From the NCBI RefSeq assembly GCF_006007965.1, contig NZ_CP040748.1:1240001-1304000 (forward strand): DNA of 64,000 nt. Direction: 5' to 3'. Below are positions 7,247 to 16,154 of this stretch, one piece after another. Made by a program: the position numbers and the translations under genes. The DNA comes from Nocardioides jishulii (GTDB taxonomy: Bacteria; Actinomycetota; Actinomycetes; Propionibacteriales; Nocardioidaceae). Below the pieces are notes generated by a model. That model saw only the letters and a program-made list of their open reading frames with translations, ran no database searches and was not told where the DNA came from. Each line of letters opens with the position of its first letter. The first letter of the stretch is position 1.

Positions 7247-8230
7247 ATGTCGCTGCTCATCGCCGGGTCCATCGCCACTGACCACCTGATGTCCTTCGGC
7301 GGTCGTTTTGCCGACTCGCTCGTGGTGGACCAGCTGGACAAGCTGTCCGTCTCGTTCCTCGTCGACGACCTCGAGGTCAGGCGTGGGGGCTGCGCCGCCA
7401 ACATCTGCTTCGGCCTCGGCAGCCTGGGGCTCAACCCGGTGCTGGTGGGCGCCGTGGGCGAGGACTTCGCCGACTACCGTGCCTGGCTGGAGCGCCACAA
7501 CGTGGACTGCGACTCCATCCACGTCTCCGAGACCCGGCACACGGCCCGTTTCGTGTGCACCAACGACACCTCGATGGCACAGATCGCCTCGTTCTACCCG
7601 GGCGCCATGAGTGAGTCCCGCGAGATCGAGCTCAAGCCGATCGTCGACCGCGTCGGCGGCCCCGACTTCGTGCTCGTCGGTCCGGACGACCCCGAGGGCA
7701 TGCTCCGCCACACCGAGGAGTGTCGCCAGCGCGGCTACCGCTTCGTGGCCGACCCCTCCCAGCAGCTCGCCTTCGGCGACGGCGACCTGATCCGTCAGCT
7801 GGTTGACGGGGCCGACATCCTCTTCTCCAACGAGTACGAAGCCTCCCTGATCACCCAGAAGACCGGGTGGAGCGACCAGGACGTCCTCGACCGGGTCGGC
7901 ACCTGGGTCATCACCCTGGGGGCAGCCGGCGTGAAGGTCGTCGCCAACGGTGCCGAGACCATCGAGGTCGCGGCCCTGTCGGAGGTGGTGGCCGTCGAGC
8001 CCACCGGCGTGGGGGACGCCTTCCGTGCCGGCTTCCTCGCAGCGCTGGCCTGGGGCCTGGAGCACCGCCACGCTGCAGAGCTCGGGTGCCTGCTCGCCGC
8101 CCACGTCGTGGAGCAGGTCGGCACCCAGGAGTACACGCTCAACCGGGAGAAGTTCCTGGCGCGGTGCGAGACGGCGTACGGCCCGGAGTCGGCGGCCGTC
8201 CTCGCGCCGCACCTGCACACCCTGCGCTGA
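7247..8230 (+). CDS. PfkB family carbohydrate/adenosine kinase
   Basis: A 327-residue PfkB (ribokinase-like) kinase. The N-terminal GG motif is RRGGCAANICFGLGSLG, and the catalytic signature is PTGVGDAFRAGF with the base Asp at 257. Length and sequence resemble the mycobacterial adenosine kinase (Rv2202c), which also lies in the cta/qcr neighbourhood, so adenosine is the best guess, but sugar substrates cannot be excluded. It starts at the ATG following a leaderless-type -10 element. It is monocistronic and divergent from the 80-residue gene. Confidence 0.88.
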   Translation: MSLLIAGSIATDHLMSFGGRFADSLVVDQLDKLSVSFLVDDLEVRRGGCAANICFGLGSLGLNPVLVGAVGEDFADYRAWLERHNVDCDSIHVSETRHTARFVCTNDTSMAQIASFYPGAMSESREIELKPIVDRVGGPDFVLVGPDDPEGMLRHTEECRQRGYRFVADPSQQLAFGDGDLIRQLVDGADILFSNEYEASLITQKTGWSDQDVLDRVGTWVITLGAAGVKVVANGAETIEVAALSEVVAVEPTGVGDAFRAGFLAALAWGLEHRHAAELGCLLAAHVVEQVGTQEYTLNREKFLARCETAYGPESAAVLAPHLHTLR

Positions 8231-8287
8231 CGGGCTCGGTCGCGGCGTCCTGCCCCGATCTGCTCTTTCGCGAGGCCAGGGGCGGCG

Positions 8288-8521
8288 TCAGGAGAGACGG
8301 CGTACGAGGTGGCGCGGCGCCCCGTCGTCAGCCGCGTCCTCGCCGACGTACTCCTGCCCGCGCATCCGGCACCAGGCCGGGACGTCGGTGCGTGCGGCGA
8401 CGTCGTGCGTCACGACGCCCACCACTTCTCCCAGCGGGACCCGGTCGAAGGCTTTCGCCAGCTCGATCACGGGCAGGGGGCAGAGCATGGCCCGACAGTC
8501 GAGCTCGAGGTCCGGGGTCAC
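8288..8521 (-). CDS. TusA-family sulfurtransferase
   Basis: A 77-residue protein with the TusA/SirA core: LDCRAMLCPLPVIELAKA, in which the CPxP motif carries the sulfur-accepting Cys at about residue 14. Its GTG start overlaps the stop of the upstream cysteine desulfurase gene by three bases, so the two are co-translated. TusA proteins take persulfide sulfur from a cysteine desulfurase and pass it to tRNA thiolation, molybdenum cofactor or other pathways. The final acceptor is not visible. Two later Cys residues are not part of the family core as far as I know. Confidence 0.88.
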   Translation of the reverse strand: MTPDLELDCRAMLCPLPVIELAKAFDRVPLGEVVGVVTHDVAARTDVPAWCRMRGQEYVGEDAADDGAPRHLVRRLS

Positions 8522-9660
8522 CAGCCGATCCTCTCGCGCAACGAGGTGACGACGCCGGGAAGCGCCGCCAGGAAGGCGTCGACGTCCGCCTCGGTCGTGG
8601 TGCGCTGCAGGGACAGCCGTACGTTGCCGTGCGTGAGCGCGCCCATCGCCGCGAGGACGTGCGACGGGGTCAGCGTCGACGACGTGCAGGCTGACCCGCT
8701 GGCGACGCCGAAGCCGAGCCGGTCGAGCTCGGTCACCAGCGCCTCGCCGTCCAGGTAGAGGCACGAGAAGGTCACCAGGTGGGGGAGTCGTCGTTCGGCG
8801 TCGCCCACCACCTCCACGTCCGGCAGCGTCGCGACCTCGCGCCGGATCCGGTCGACGAGGGCGTGCTGACGACGAGCGAGCTCCTCGGCCTCGTCGCCCA
8901 CGGCCTGGAGGGCCGCAGCGGCGGCCAGCGCGGCGGGGACGTTCTCGAAGCCGGTGGCGCGCTCGTCGCCGCGGTCGTCGCCCGGGAAGGGCTGGCGCCA
9001 GCGGACGCCCTTGCGCACGAGCAGGAGGCCGACGCCCGCCGGGCCTCCCCACTTGTGGGCGGAGGCGGCGGCGGCGCTCCAGCCCGGGGGGAGGGGGAGA
9101 CGTCCGGCGCTGGCGCAGGCGTCCATGAAGAGCGGTACGTCGCCGGCAGCGCGGGCGATCGCTGCGACGTCGTGGAGGGTGCCGACCTCGTGGTTGGCAC
9201 TCTGCACGGCCAGCACCGAGACCGAGCCCTCCGCCGTTGCGACTGCCCGGGCCGCGGCTTCCGGCAGCACCTCGCCGGTGGGCGTCACGGGCACCTCGAC
9301 GACCGTCTCCCCGGTCCACCTGGCGGCGTGCAGCACGGAGGAGTGCTCCACCGCGGACACGACGACGGTGCGCCCCGCGCGTGACCGGGCGCCATGGAGG
9401 CCCAGGAGCCCTCGGTGGACGGCGTCGGTGCCCGACGGCGTGAAGGTGACCTCGTCGGGGCGTACGGCCAGCTGGTCCGCGACCACCTCGCGCGCGTTGT
9501 CGAGGAGCAGTCGCGCGCGACGGCCCTCGTGGTGCAGCCGACGCGGGTCGGCCCACCCGGCGTCGAGAGCGGCAAGGAGGACCTCACGGGCCCGCGGGTG
9601 GAGGGCCTCGGAGGAGGCGGCGTCGAGCGGGCGTCGCGCGTCCGGAGGGTGCGGTGTCAC
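8518..9660 (-). CDS. Cysteine desulfurase (class V aminotransferase, PLP)
   Basis: A 380-residue PLP enzyme releasing sulfur from cysteine as a protein persulfide. The Schiff-base Lys is in SAHKWGG at about residue 203, the cofactor-facing His in EVEHSSV-like VSAVEHSSVL (about 106), and the persulfide Cys in SGSACTSSTL at about 325. The N-terminus, PLDAASSEALHPRAREVLL, is the actinobacterial variant of the usual YLDNAATTP start. The GTG start follows TAGGTT by seven bases; upstream open frame is antisense to ctaC and is not real. It is coupled to the tusA-like gene, making a desulfurase-relay pair. Confidence 0.92.
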   Translation of the reverse strand: MTPHPPDARRPLDAASSEALHPRAREVLLAALDAGWADPRRLHHEGRRARLLLDNAREVVADQLAVRPDEVTFTPSGTDAVHRGLLGLHGARSRAGRTVVVSAVEHSSVLHAARWTGETVVEVPVTPTGEVLPEAAARAVATAEGSVSVLAVQSANHEVGTLHDVAAIARAAGDVPLFMDACASAGRLPLPPGWSAAAASAHKWGGPAGVGLLLVRKGVRWRQPFPGDDRGDERATGFENVPAALAAAAALQAVGDEAEELARRQHALVDRIRREVATLPDVEVVGDAERRLPHLVTFSCLYLDGEALVTELDRLGFGVASGSACTSSTLTPSHVLAAMGALTHGNVRLSLQRTTTEADVDAFLAALPGVVTSLRERIGW

Positions 9661-9667
9661 GCCCCAG

Positions 9668-9673
9668 AACCTA
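9668..9673 (-). promoter_or_regulatory. -10 hexamer for the desulfurase-tusA operon
   Basis: TAGGTT on the minus strand, seven bases before the GTG at 9660. Confidence 0.5.
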
Positions 9674-9769
9674 GCCCGTGGAGCCGTGGAGCCGCCCTCT
9701 GGACTCGGACAGCGACCCAGAACAGGGCGCCCGGTTCGACCCTCCCTGCACCATCGGGAGCCGTTCGGA

Positions 9770-9775
9770 TACTGT
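9770..9775 (+). promoter_or_regulatory. Possible -10 hexamer for ctaCDF
   Basis: TACTGT about 41 bases before the ctaC GTG. Unlike most units here, ctaC has a purine-rich ribosome-binding site (AGAGAGAGG, about 9799-9809), so a short leader is expected. Confidence 0.35.
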
Positions 9776-9816
9776 TGTGGCCTATACGTGACTGCCCAAG
9801 AGAGAGAGGCTCGTTC

Positions 9817-10698
9817 GTGGGTCTGCAACTCCCCTCGCGCGCAGCGGCACACCTGAAGAAGGGTGTGCGAGGCGCTGTGCTGGGTCTCGGCCTGCTCGCC
9901 CTCGGTGCGTGCTCTGCTGAGGACAAAGATCAGCTCGGACGACTTGCCATGCCGGCACCGGCATCGGACAGGGCGCCCGCCATCTTCGAACTGTGGAAGG
10001 GGGCCTGGATCGCCGCCGCGGCTGTTGGCGTGCTCACCTGGGGCCTCATGTTCTACGCCGCGTGGCGATACCGCCGTCGCAGCACGAACCTTGTCCCGGT
10101 CCAGACGCGCTACAACCTGCCGCTCGAGATCTTCTACACGATCGCTCCCATCCTGATGGTGATCGTCTTCTTCTTCCACACGGTCAACACGCAGAACACC
10201 GTGCTGGAGACGAAGGACGACCCTGACCTGGTGATCGACGTGGTCGGCCAGCAGTGGTCCTGGACGTTCAACTACTCGGAGCAGGGCGAGGGCGGCACCA
10301 CGCCGTACGTCGTCGGCACGACGAACGAGCTGCCCAAGCTGGTCCTCCCGGTCGACCGCACGGTGGAGTTCCGACTCCACTCGCCGGACGTCATCCACTC
10401 CTTCCAGGTCGACGCGTTCCTCATGAAGATGGACGTGATCCCCGGCCGTGTGAACGAGTTCCAGGTGACGCCGACCAAGATCGGTGACTTCCGCGGCAAG
10501 TGCTTCGAGCTCTGCGGCGTGTACCACTCGCGCATGCTCTTCGACGTCGAGGTGGTCTCGGGTGCTGACTACGACGCCTACCTGGCGGAGCTCCAGCAGG
10601 ACCCCGACAACGTCGCCAAGGCTCCGGTTCTCGGTGGCTCGAACGTCAACACGCAGCCGGGTCTCGACCCCTTCACTCCCGAAGGAGAAAACCAGTGA
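9817..10698 (+). CDS. ctaC: Cytochrome aa3 oxidase subunit II, CuA lipoprotein
   Basis: A 293-residue subunit II. A lipoprotein signal with lipobox LGAC (Cys32) is followed by two membrane helices (about 62-84 and 106-124) and an extracytoplasmic cupredoxin domain. The CuA ligands are His194 in DVIHSF, and Cys229, Cys233, His237 and Met240 in [12 protein letters not shown]. It accepts electrons from the diheme cytochrome c of the bc complex and passes them to heme a in CtaD. The GTG start has a purine-rich site eight bases upstream. Its stop overlaps the ctaD start as GTGA. Confidence 0.97.
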   Translation: MGLQLPSRAAAHLKKGVRGAVLGLGLLALGACSAEDKDQLGRLAMPAPASDRAPAIFELWKGAWIAAAAVGVLTWGLMFYAAWRYRRRSTNLVPVQTRYNLPLEIFYTIAPILMVIVFFFHTVNTQNTVLETKDDPDLVIDVVGQQWSWTFNYSEQGEGGTTPYVVGTTNELPKLVLPVDRTVEFRLHSPDVIHSFQVDAFLMKMDVIPGRVNEFQVTPTKIGDFRGKCFELCGVYHSRMLFDVEVVSGADYDAYLAELQQDPDNVAKAPVLGGSNVNTQPGLDPFTPEGENQ

Positions 10699-12410
10699 GC
10701 GCCACGGTGACCACCGACCGGGGCGCGCAGCCCCTCGGTGACCAGACGGTGACCCCCAACCCGGGCGCCAAGCCGCTCGGCGAGCAGGTGGTACGCCTGC
10801 TCACCACCACTGACCACAAGCTCATCGGCAAGATGTACCTGGTCACGTCGTTCGTCTGGTTCATCCTGGGCGGCCTGATGGCCATGCTGATCCGTGCGGA
10901 GCTCGCGTTCCCCGGTCAGCAGGTCGTCAACGACGAGCTCTACAACCAGCTCTTCACGATGCACGGCACGATCATGCTGCTGCTCTTCGCGACGCCGCTG
11001 TTCTTCGGGTTCGCCAACGTGATCATGCCGGTGCAGATCGGTGCGCCCGACGTGGCGTTCCCGCGACTGAACATGTTCAGCTACTGGCTGTACCTCTTCG
11101 GCGGCCTGATCGCCGCTTCCGGCTTCCTCACCCCCACGGGTGCGGCCGACTTCGGTTGGTTCGCCTACACCCCGCTCTCCGACGCGATCCGTTCGCCCGG
11201 AGTGGGTGGAGACCTGTGGATCATGGGTCTGTGGATGGCCGGTCTGGGAACGATCCTCGGTGCGGTCAACTTCATCACCACGATCATCTGCCTGCGTGCC
11301 CCCGGCATGACGATGTTCCGGATGTCGATCTTCACCTGGAACACGCTCATCACGTCGATCCTGGTGCTGCTTGCCTTCCCGATCCTGGCTGGCGCGCTGC
11401 TCTCGCTCGAGGCCGACCGCCTGCTGGGCGCCCACATCTTCGACCCGTCGCACGGCGGACCGATCCTGTGGCAGCACCTGTTCTGGTTCTTCGGGCACCC
11501 AGAGGTGTACATCATCGCGCTGCCGTTCTTCGGCATCGTGTCGGAGATCCTGCCGGTCTTCTCGCGCAAGCCGATCTTCGGCTACGTGGGTCTGGTCGGC
11601 GCGACGCTGGCCATCGCGATCCTGTCGATCGCCGTGTGGGCCCACCACATGTTCGTCACCGGCGCGGTCAACCTGCCGTTCTTCTCCGGAATGACGTTCT
11701 TGATCGCGGTGCCAACAGGAGTGAAGTTCTTCAACTGGATCGGCACCATGTGGGGTGGGTCCGTCTCGATGGACACCCCGATGCTGTGGACCATGGGTTT
11801 CCTCACCACCTTCCTGTTCGGTGGTCTGACCGGTGTCATCCTGGCCAGCCCCCCGCTGGACTTCCACGTGTCGGACTCCTACTTCGTGGTGGCTCACTTC
11901 CACTACGTGGTCTTCGGAACCGTCGTCTTCGCCATGTTCGCCGGCTTCCACTTCTGGTGGCCGAAGTTCACCGGGCGGATGCTCGACGAGCGACTGGGCA
12001 AGATCCACTTCTGGCTCCTGTTCTTCGGCTTCCACACCACGTTCCTGGTCCAGCACTGGCTGGGCGTCGAGGGCATGCCGCGTCGCTACGCCGACTACCT
12101 GCCCGACGACGGCTTCACCACGCTGAACCAGATCTCCACGGTGGGTGCCTTCCTGACGGCGATCTCCACGCTTCCGTTCCTCTGGAACGTCTACAAGACG
12201 TCCAAGACGGAGCCGGTCAACGTCGACGACCCGTGGGGCTGGGGCCGCTCGCTCGAGTGGGCGACCTCCTCCCCGCCGCCGCGTCAGAACTTCCACTCCC
12301 TGCCGCGCATCCGCTCCGAGTCCCCGGCCTTCGACCTCCACCACCCGGAGCTCGCAGCCAACGACGACGAGCCCGTCGCACAGACCACCGCAACTACGAA
12401 GAAGGGTTGA
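10695..12410 (+). CDS. ctaD: Cytochrome aa3 oxidase subunit I
   Basis: A 571-residue, twelve-helix heme-copper oxidase subunit I that reduces oxygen and pumps protons. Ligand motifs are MHGTIM (heme a His), FGHPEVYI (CuB His with the cross-linked Tyr), AHHMF (CuB His pair) and AHFHYV (heme a3 and heme a His). The N-terminal cytoplasmic tail carries an imperfect duplication, GAQPLGDQ then GAKPLGEQ, 16 residues apart. A hydrophilic C-terminal extension of about 60 residues (rich in Pro, Ser and Glu) follows the last helix, as in other actinobacteria. The GTG start overlaps the ctaC stop. Confidence 0.98.
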   Translation: MSATVTTDRGAQPLGDQTVTPNPGAKPLGEQVVRLLTTTDHKLIGKMYLVTSFVWFILGGLMAMLIRAELAFPGQQVVNDELYNQLFTMHGTIMLLLFATPLFFGFANVIMPVQIGAPDVAFPRLNMFSYWLYLFGGLIAASGFLTPTGAADFGWFAYTPLSDAIRSPGVGGDLWIMGLWMAGLGTILGAVNFITTIICLRAPGMTMFRMSIFTWNTLITSILVLLAFPILAGALLSLEADRLLGAHIFDPSHGGPILWQHLFWFFGHPEVYIIALPFFGIVSEILPVFSRKPIFGYVGLVGATLAIAILSIAVWAHHMFVTGAVNLPFFSGMTFLIAVPTGVKFFNWIGTMWGGSVSMDTPMLWTMGFLTTFLFGGLTGVILASPPLDFHVSDSYFVVAHFHYVVFGTVVFAMFAGFHFWWPKFTGRMLDERLGKIHFWLLFFGFHTTFLVQHWLGVEGMPRRYADYLPDDGFTTLNQISTVGAFLTAISTLPFLWNVYKTSKTEPVNVDDPWGWGRSLEWATSSPPPRQNFHSLPRIRSESPAFDLHHPELAANDDEPVAQTTATTKKG

Positions 12411-12416
12411 CGCCTG

Positions 12417-12815
12417 ATGAAGATCGAAGCTTGGCTCTTCGGCGTGTGTGGCATCTTCTTCGCCCTGGTCACGCCTGCCTACTGGGTCATCACGCATGAC
12501 TGGACCGGCACCTCGGCCCTCACCATGTCGACCTTCCTGGCCCTCATGGTCGCGGCCTACCTGGGCTTCCACGCGAGCCGCATGGACGCCCGACTGGAGG
12601 ACCGCAAGGAGGCCGAGATCGCGGAAGGCGCCGGCGAGTACGGCTTCTTCCCGCCCTACTCGTGGTGGCCCCTGTGGTGCTCCCTGCCGATGGGTCTGGG
12701 TGTCTACGGCATCGCGATCGGTGCATGGTGGCTCTTCATCATGGCCTTCGCGCTGGGCATGATCGCCGCCTGCGGTTGGATCTACGAGTACTACCGCGGG
12801 GAGCACGCCCACTGA
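12417..12815 (+). CDS. ctaF: Cytochrome c oxidase subunit IV, actinobacterial type
   Basis: A 132-residue membrane protein with four predicted helices in two pairs (about 4-26, 33-52, 85-105 and 108-124), separated by a charged loop SRMDARLEDRKEAEIAEGAGEYG-type segment at about 55-77. This is the CtaF subunit of the actinobacterial aa3 oxidase, required for its assembly. It follows ctaD by six bases and ends in a strong terminator, closing the ctaCDF operon. Confidence 0.93.
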   Translation: MKIEAWLFGVCGIFFALVTPAYWVITHDWTGTSALTMSTFLALMVAAYLGFHASRMDARLEDRKEAEIAEGAGEYGFFPPYSWWPLWCSLPMGLGVYGIAIGAWWLFIMAFALGMIAACGWIYEYYRGEHAH

Positions 12816-12830
12816 GGGTGTGACACCGCC

Positions 12831-12870
12831 AGGACGGGCGGGGAGAACTTCGGTTCTCTCCGCCCGTCCT
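12831..12870 (+). terminator. Strong UUCG-capped terminator of ctaCDF
   Basis: An 18-bp stem (one G-U wobble) closed by a C(TTCG)G tetraloop, beginning 16 bases after the ctaF stop. It may also serve the convergent oxidoreductase gene. Confidence 0.9.
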
Positions 12871-12945
12871 GCATTTCACGGGTTCGTCGTTTCGGGCGGC
12901 ACGCTGTGCCCGCAGGCTGGGCGTAGCCACCCCGGGCCATGGGTC

Positions 12946-13986
12946 TCAGTCGTCGGCGAGCAGACGCCGTACGCGGGGTGCCACCTCTTCGCCGTAGAGG
13001 CGTACGCACTCCATCAGCTGGGAGTGTGGCAGGGGACCGTTGCTGTACTTCAGGTCGAAGCGCTGGAGACCCAGAGCCCTGACCGTGTCCGCAATCTTGT
13101 GCGCGACCGTGTCGGGCGAGCCGACGTACAGGGCGCCGTGGCGGACCTCCTGGTCGAACTCGATCCGGCTGGTGGGGGGCCATCCCCGTTCGGCGCCGAT
13201 GCGGTCCCTGTTGGCCTTGAAGTGGGGGAAGAGCAGTTCCTGGGCGTCGGAGTCAGTCGCGGCCACGAACCCCGGCGAGTGCACGCCGACGGCGAGGTCG
13301 CCGGTCCCGAACTGGGTCGTGGCCCTGCGGTAGAGGTCGACGAACGGGGCGAAGCGCTGGGCCTGCCCGCCGATGATGGCCAGCATCATCGGGAAGCCGT
13401 GCCGCGCAGCTCGGACCACGGACTCCGGGGAGCCGCCGACGCCCACCCAGGCCGGCAGGGAGCCAGCAGCCGTGTGCGGATGCACCTGGGTGGGCTGGAG
13501 CGGTGCCCGGGTGGTCCCGGAGAAGCTGACCGGTCCCTCGCGGCGCAGCGCGGCGAAGAGCTCGAGCTTCTCCTCGAAGAGGACCTCGTAGTCGGCCAGG
13601 TCCAGGCCGAACAGGGGGAAGGACTCGGTGAAGGAACCTCGGCCCAGCGTCACCTCGGCGCGCCCGTTCGAGAGGGCGTCGAGCGTGGCGAACCGCTGGT
13701 AGACCCGGATCGGGTCGTCACTGCTCAGCACGGTCACGGCAGTCCCCAGCTTGATCCGCGCGGTGCGTGAGGCCGCAGCGGCCAGCACGATGTCCGGTGC
13801 TGCGATGGCGAAGTCGTCGCGGTGGTGCTCGCCGACGTTGAACACGTCCACACCGACCTGGTCGGCGAGCACGGCCTCCTCCAGCACGTCGCGGATGACC
13901 TGGTGGTGGGGCAGGGGAGTACCGGACTCGTCGACCGTCACGTCGCCGAAGGTGTCGAGGCCGAGCTCAGGCGTCACGTTCGTCAT
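12946..13986 (-). CDS. LLM-class (luciferase-like) flavin-dependent oxidoreductase
   Basis: A 346-residue TIM-barrel protein of the bacterial luciferase-like monooxygenase family, using FMN or F420. Family blocks are GVDVFNVGEHHRDDF, IKLGTAVTVLSSDDPIRVYQ, LDALSNGRAEVTLGRGS and ALYVGSPDTVAHKI. The substrate is not readable from sequence. It starts at the ATG at 13986 and lies 12 bases after the TPR gene, so the two are probably one operon in the minus direction. A GAGAGGAT element upstream could be a ribosome-binding site or a -10 hexamer. Confidence 0.9.
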   Translation of the reverse strand: MTNVTPELGLDTFGDVTVDESGTPLPHHQVIRDVLEEAVLADQVGVDVFNVGEHHRDDFAIAAPDIVLAAAASRTARIKLGTAVTVLSSDDPIRVYQRFATLDALSNGRAEVTLGRGSFTESFPLFGLDLADYEVLFEEKLELFAALRREGPVSFSGTTRAPLQPTQVHPHTAAGSLPAWVGVGGSPESVVRAARHGFPMMLAIIGGQAQRFAPFVDLYRRATTQFGTGDLAVGVHSPGFVAATDSDAQELLFPHFKANRDRIGAERGWPPTSRIEFDQEVRHGALYVGSPDTVAHKIADTVRALGLQRFDLKYSNGPLPHSQLMECVRLYGEEVAPRVRRLLADD

Positions 13987-13998
13987 GGACGCATCCTC

Positions 13999-14346
13999 TC
14001 AGGCGACGCCGGTGGCGTCGGCCATCCGGAGGTAGGGGAGTGCATCCTCGGCGTGGCCGGCGCGCTCGAGGCTACGACCGAGCAGCAGCAGGAGGTAGGT
14101 GTTGCCCGGGTCGGCCGCCAGCGCGGCCCTCGCAGCCTCGGCAGCCTTGCCGAGGCGGGCCGAGTGGTAGTAGGCCCGCACCAGGAGCTCACGGACCTGG
14201 GCGAGGTCGCGCTCGTCCACCTCGGGGTGGACCAGAAGACTCTCGAGCGTCGTGGCTGCCCCGAGGTAGTCGCGGGTGGAGAAGAGCTCCTCCGCCCAGC
14301 GCCACAGGTCGTAGGGGGAGCGGGGGAGCAGGCGAATCGCCGTCAT
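13999..14346 (-). CDS. Small tetratricopeptide-repeat protein
   Basis: A 115-residue soluble protein made of about three TPR helical hairpins: residues about 13-37 (DLWRWAEELFSTRDYLGAA), 49-78 (LAQVRELLVRAYYHSARLG) and 83-110 (NTYLLLLLGRSLERAGHAED). TPR proteins act as protein-binding scaffolds; the partner is unknown. AAGGAG lies five bases before the ATG. It precedes the LLM oxidoreductase gene by 12 bases and follows the qcrB terminator. Confidence 0.85.
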   Translation of the reverse strand: MTAIRLLPRSPYDLWRWAEELFSTRDYLGAATTLESLLVHPEVDERDLAQVRELLVRAYYHSARLGKAAEAARAALAADPGNTYLLLLLGRSLERAGHAEDALPYLRMADATGVA

Positions 14347-14409
14347 GGGAACTCCTTGATTGGGTCACACCCCAACCACGGCGGGTCGCCGAGTGTTCCC
14401 GGGTACGCA

Positions 14410-14442
14410 GAAGGCCCGGCCCCGTGAGGGGACCGGGCCTTC
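14410..14442 (-). terminator. Terminator of ctaE-qcrCAB
   Basis: Stem GAAGGCCCGG-CCCC with a GTGA loop and one bulged base, starting 24 bases after the qcrB stop on the minus strand. Confidence 0.8.
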
Positions 14443-14465
14443 AGCACGTCAGGTGCTGACCGAGG

Positions 14466-16154
14466 TCAGTGCAGCTCCTTGGAGCTCTCACCCTCCACCG
14501 CGTGGTCGTCACCGTGGTGGTGTGCCTGCTCGAAGTCCTCGACCGTGGGCTTCTGCACGTTGTGGCCGTACCACCACTTGCGCAGCTTGAGCCGCAGCTT
14601 GCTGGCCCGACCGTCGGGAGCCGGCACGCCGTTGGCGTCCTCGGCACTGGCCAGGGGCAGGATCTCGTCGCGGTCGCGAGCGGTGAGGGTGTACTGCTTC
14701 TCCTCCGAGTAGGGGAGGTGCAGCTCGGAGAAACCACCCTCGGCCGAACGGCTCACCACGCCGGTCTCGTAGCCGTGCAGCAGACGCTCGTTGTCGTGAC
14801 GCTGGAGCGAGATGCACCAGCGGCGCGTGATGATGAACGCGACCAGCGGGCCGATGAACACAGCGCCACGCATGAAGTACGTGATGGCGTTGATGCTCAT
14901 GTCGAACCGGATGGCGATGATGTCGTTGCCACCAGCGGCCCAGAGCAGGCCGTAGAAGGTCATGAAGGAGACCATCAGGGCGGTGCGGGTCGGGGCGTTG
15001 CGCGGACGCTGGAGCAGGTGGTGCTCCCGCTTGTCTCCGGTGATCCAGGCCTCGATGAACGGCAGCATCATGACGAGCAGCCAGAAGGCGATCGGCAGGA
15101 TCAGGATCGGGAGGAGGATGTTCCACGACAGGGTGACGCCCCAGAAGGACGACTCCCAGCCGGGGATGATGCGCAGGGCGCCGTCCGGCCAACCCATGTA
15201 CCAGTCGGGCTGGGAGCCCGCAGTCACCTTGGACGGGTCGTACGGTCCGTACTTCCACACCGGGTTGATGGTCATCAGACCACCCATGAGCGCCGTGGCG
15301 CCGAAGACGATGAAGAAGAAGCCGCCGGCCTTGGCCGCGTAGACGGGGAGCATCGGGTAGCCCACGACGTTGCCCTCGGTGCGACCGGGGCCAGGCCACT
15401 GCGTGTGCTTGTGGTAGACGACCAGCATCATGTGCGCCGCGATCAGGGCGAGAAGCAGGCCCGGGATCAGCAGCACGTGGATGATGTAGAGGCGGGGGAT
15501 GATCGCCTCGCCGGGGAACTCGCCTCCGAAGAGGAAGAACGACATGTAGGTGCCCACGACCGGGGCGGCCTTCATGAAGCCGTCGGCCGCACGGACGCCG
15601 GTGCCGGAGAGCAGGTCGTCAGGCAGCGAGTAGCCGGTGAAGCCCTCGAGGGTGCCGAGGAGCAGCAGCAGCGAGCCGATGACCCAGTTGACCTCGCGGG
15701 GCTTGCGGAACGCGCCGGTGAAGTAGACGCGCATCAGGTGGATCATCATCGAGCCGATGAAGAGCATCGCGGCCCAGTGGTGCATCTGGCGCAGCAGCAG
15801 GCCGCCGCGGATGTCGAACGAGATGTTCAGCGACGACACCATCGCCTCGGACATGTAGATGCCGCGGAGCTGGTCGTACGAACCCTGGTACTGGACCTCG
15901 GACATGCTGGGCACGAACCACAGGGTCAGCAGGACGCCCGTGATCAGCAGGACCACGAAGCTCCACAGGGCGATCTCGCCCAGCATGAAGGACCAGTGGT
16001 CGGGGAACACCTTGCGGATGTTCTTCTTCAGCACGCCGCCGAGGCCCAGGCGCTCGTCCGCCCACGTGGCAGCGCCAGCGAGCTTGGAGGGCTTGGCCGG
16101 GGAAGCGGCCGTCGTGGCATTGGTCTTCGCCACCTTGGTGGTGTCGACACTCAC
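14466..16154 (-). CDS. qcrB: Menaquinol-cytochrome c reductase cytochrome b subunit
   Basis: A 562-residue cytochrome b carrying hemes bL and bH and the quinol sites of the bc complex. Visible blocks are RQMHHWAAMLFIG (heme His), GYSLPDDLLSGTG and PDWYMGWPDG, the actinobacterial version of the PEWY quinol-oxidation loop. The long hydrophilic C-terminal extension (about 440-562, with many His, Glu and Asp at the end) is characteristic of the supercomplex-forming actinobacterial protein. The GTG start overlaps the qcrA stop. It is the last gene of the operon and the target of Q203-type inhibitors in mycobacteria. Confidence 0.97.
   Translation of the reverse strand: MSVDTTKVAKTNATTAASPAKPSKLAGAATWADERLGLGGVLKKNIRKVFPDHWSFMLGEIALWSFVVLLITGVLLTLWFVPSMSEVQYQGSYDQLRGIYMSEAMVSSLNISFDIRGGLLLRQMHHWAAMLFIGSMMIHLMRVYFTGAFRKPREVNWVIGSLLLLLGTLEGFTGYSLPDDLLSGTGVRAADGFMKAAPVVGTYMSFFLFGGEFPGEAIIPRLYIIHVLLIPGLLLALIAAHMMLVVYHKHTQWPGPGRTEGNVVGYPMLPVYAAKAGGFFFIVFGATALMGGLMTINPVWKYGPYDPSKVTAGSQPDWYMGWPDGALRIIPGWESSFWGVTLSWNILLPILILPIAFWLLVMMLPFIEAWITGDKREHHLLQRPRNAPTRTALMVSFMTFYGLLWAAGGNDIIAIRFDMSINAITYFMRGAVFIGPLVAFIITRRWCISLQRHDNERLLHGYETGVVSRSAEGGFSELHLPYSEEKQYTLTARDRDEILPLASAEDANGVPAPDGRASKLRLKLRKWWYGHNVQKPTVEDFEQAHHHGDDHAVEGESSKELH

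Noticed and set aside
8518..10527. The desulfurase frame stays open on the minus strand to 10527, suggesting a 669-residue protein
   Set aside because: The upstream part is exactly antisense to ctaC, and the family-length start at 9660 has its own -10 hexamer.
10578..12812. A 744-codon minus-strand open frame across ctaD/ctaF
   Set aside because: It is rich in His, Glu, Asp and Arg with no fold-like pattern, which is typical of antisense frames in high-GC genes.
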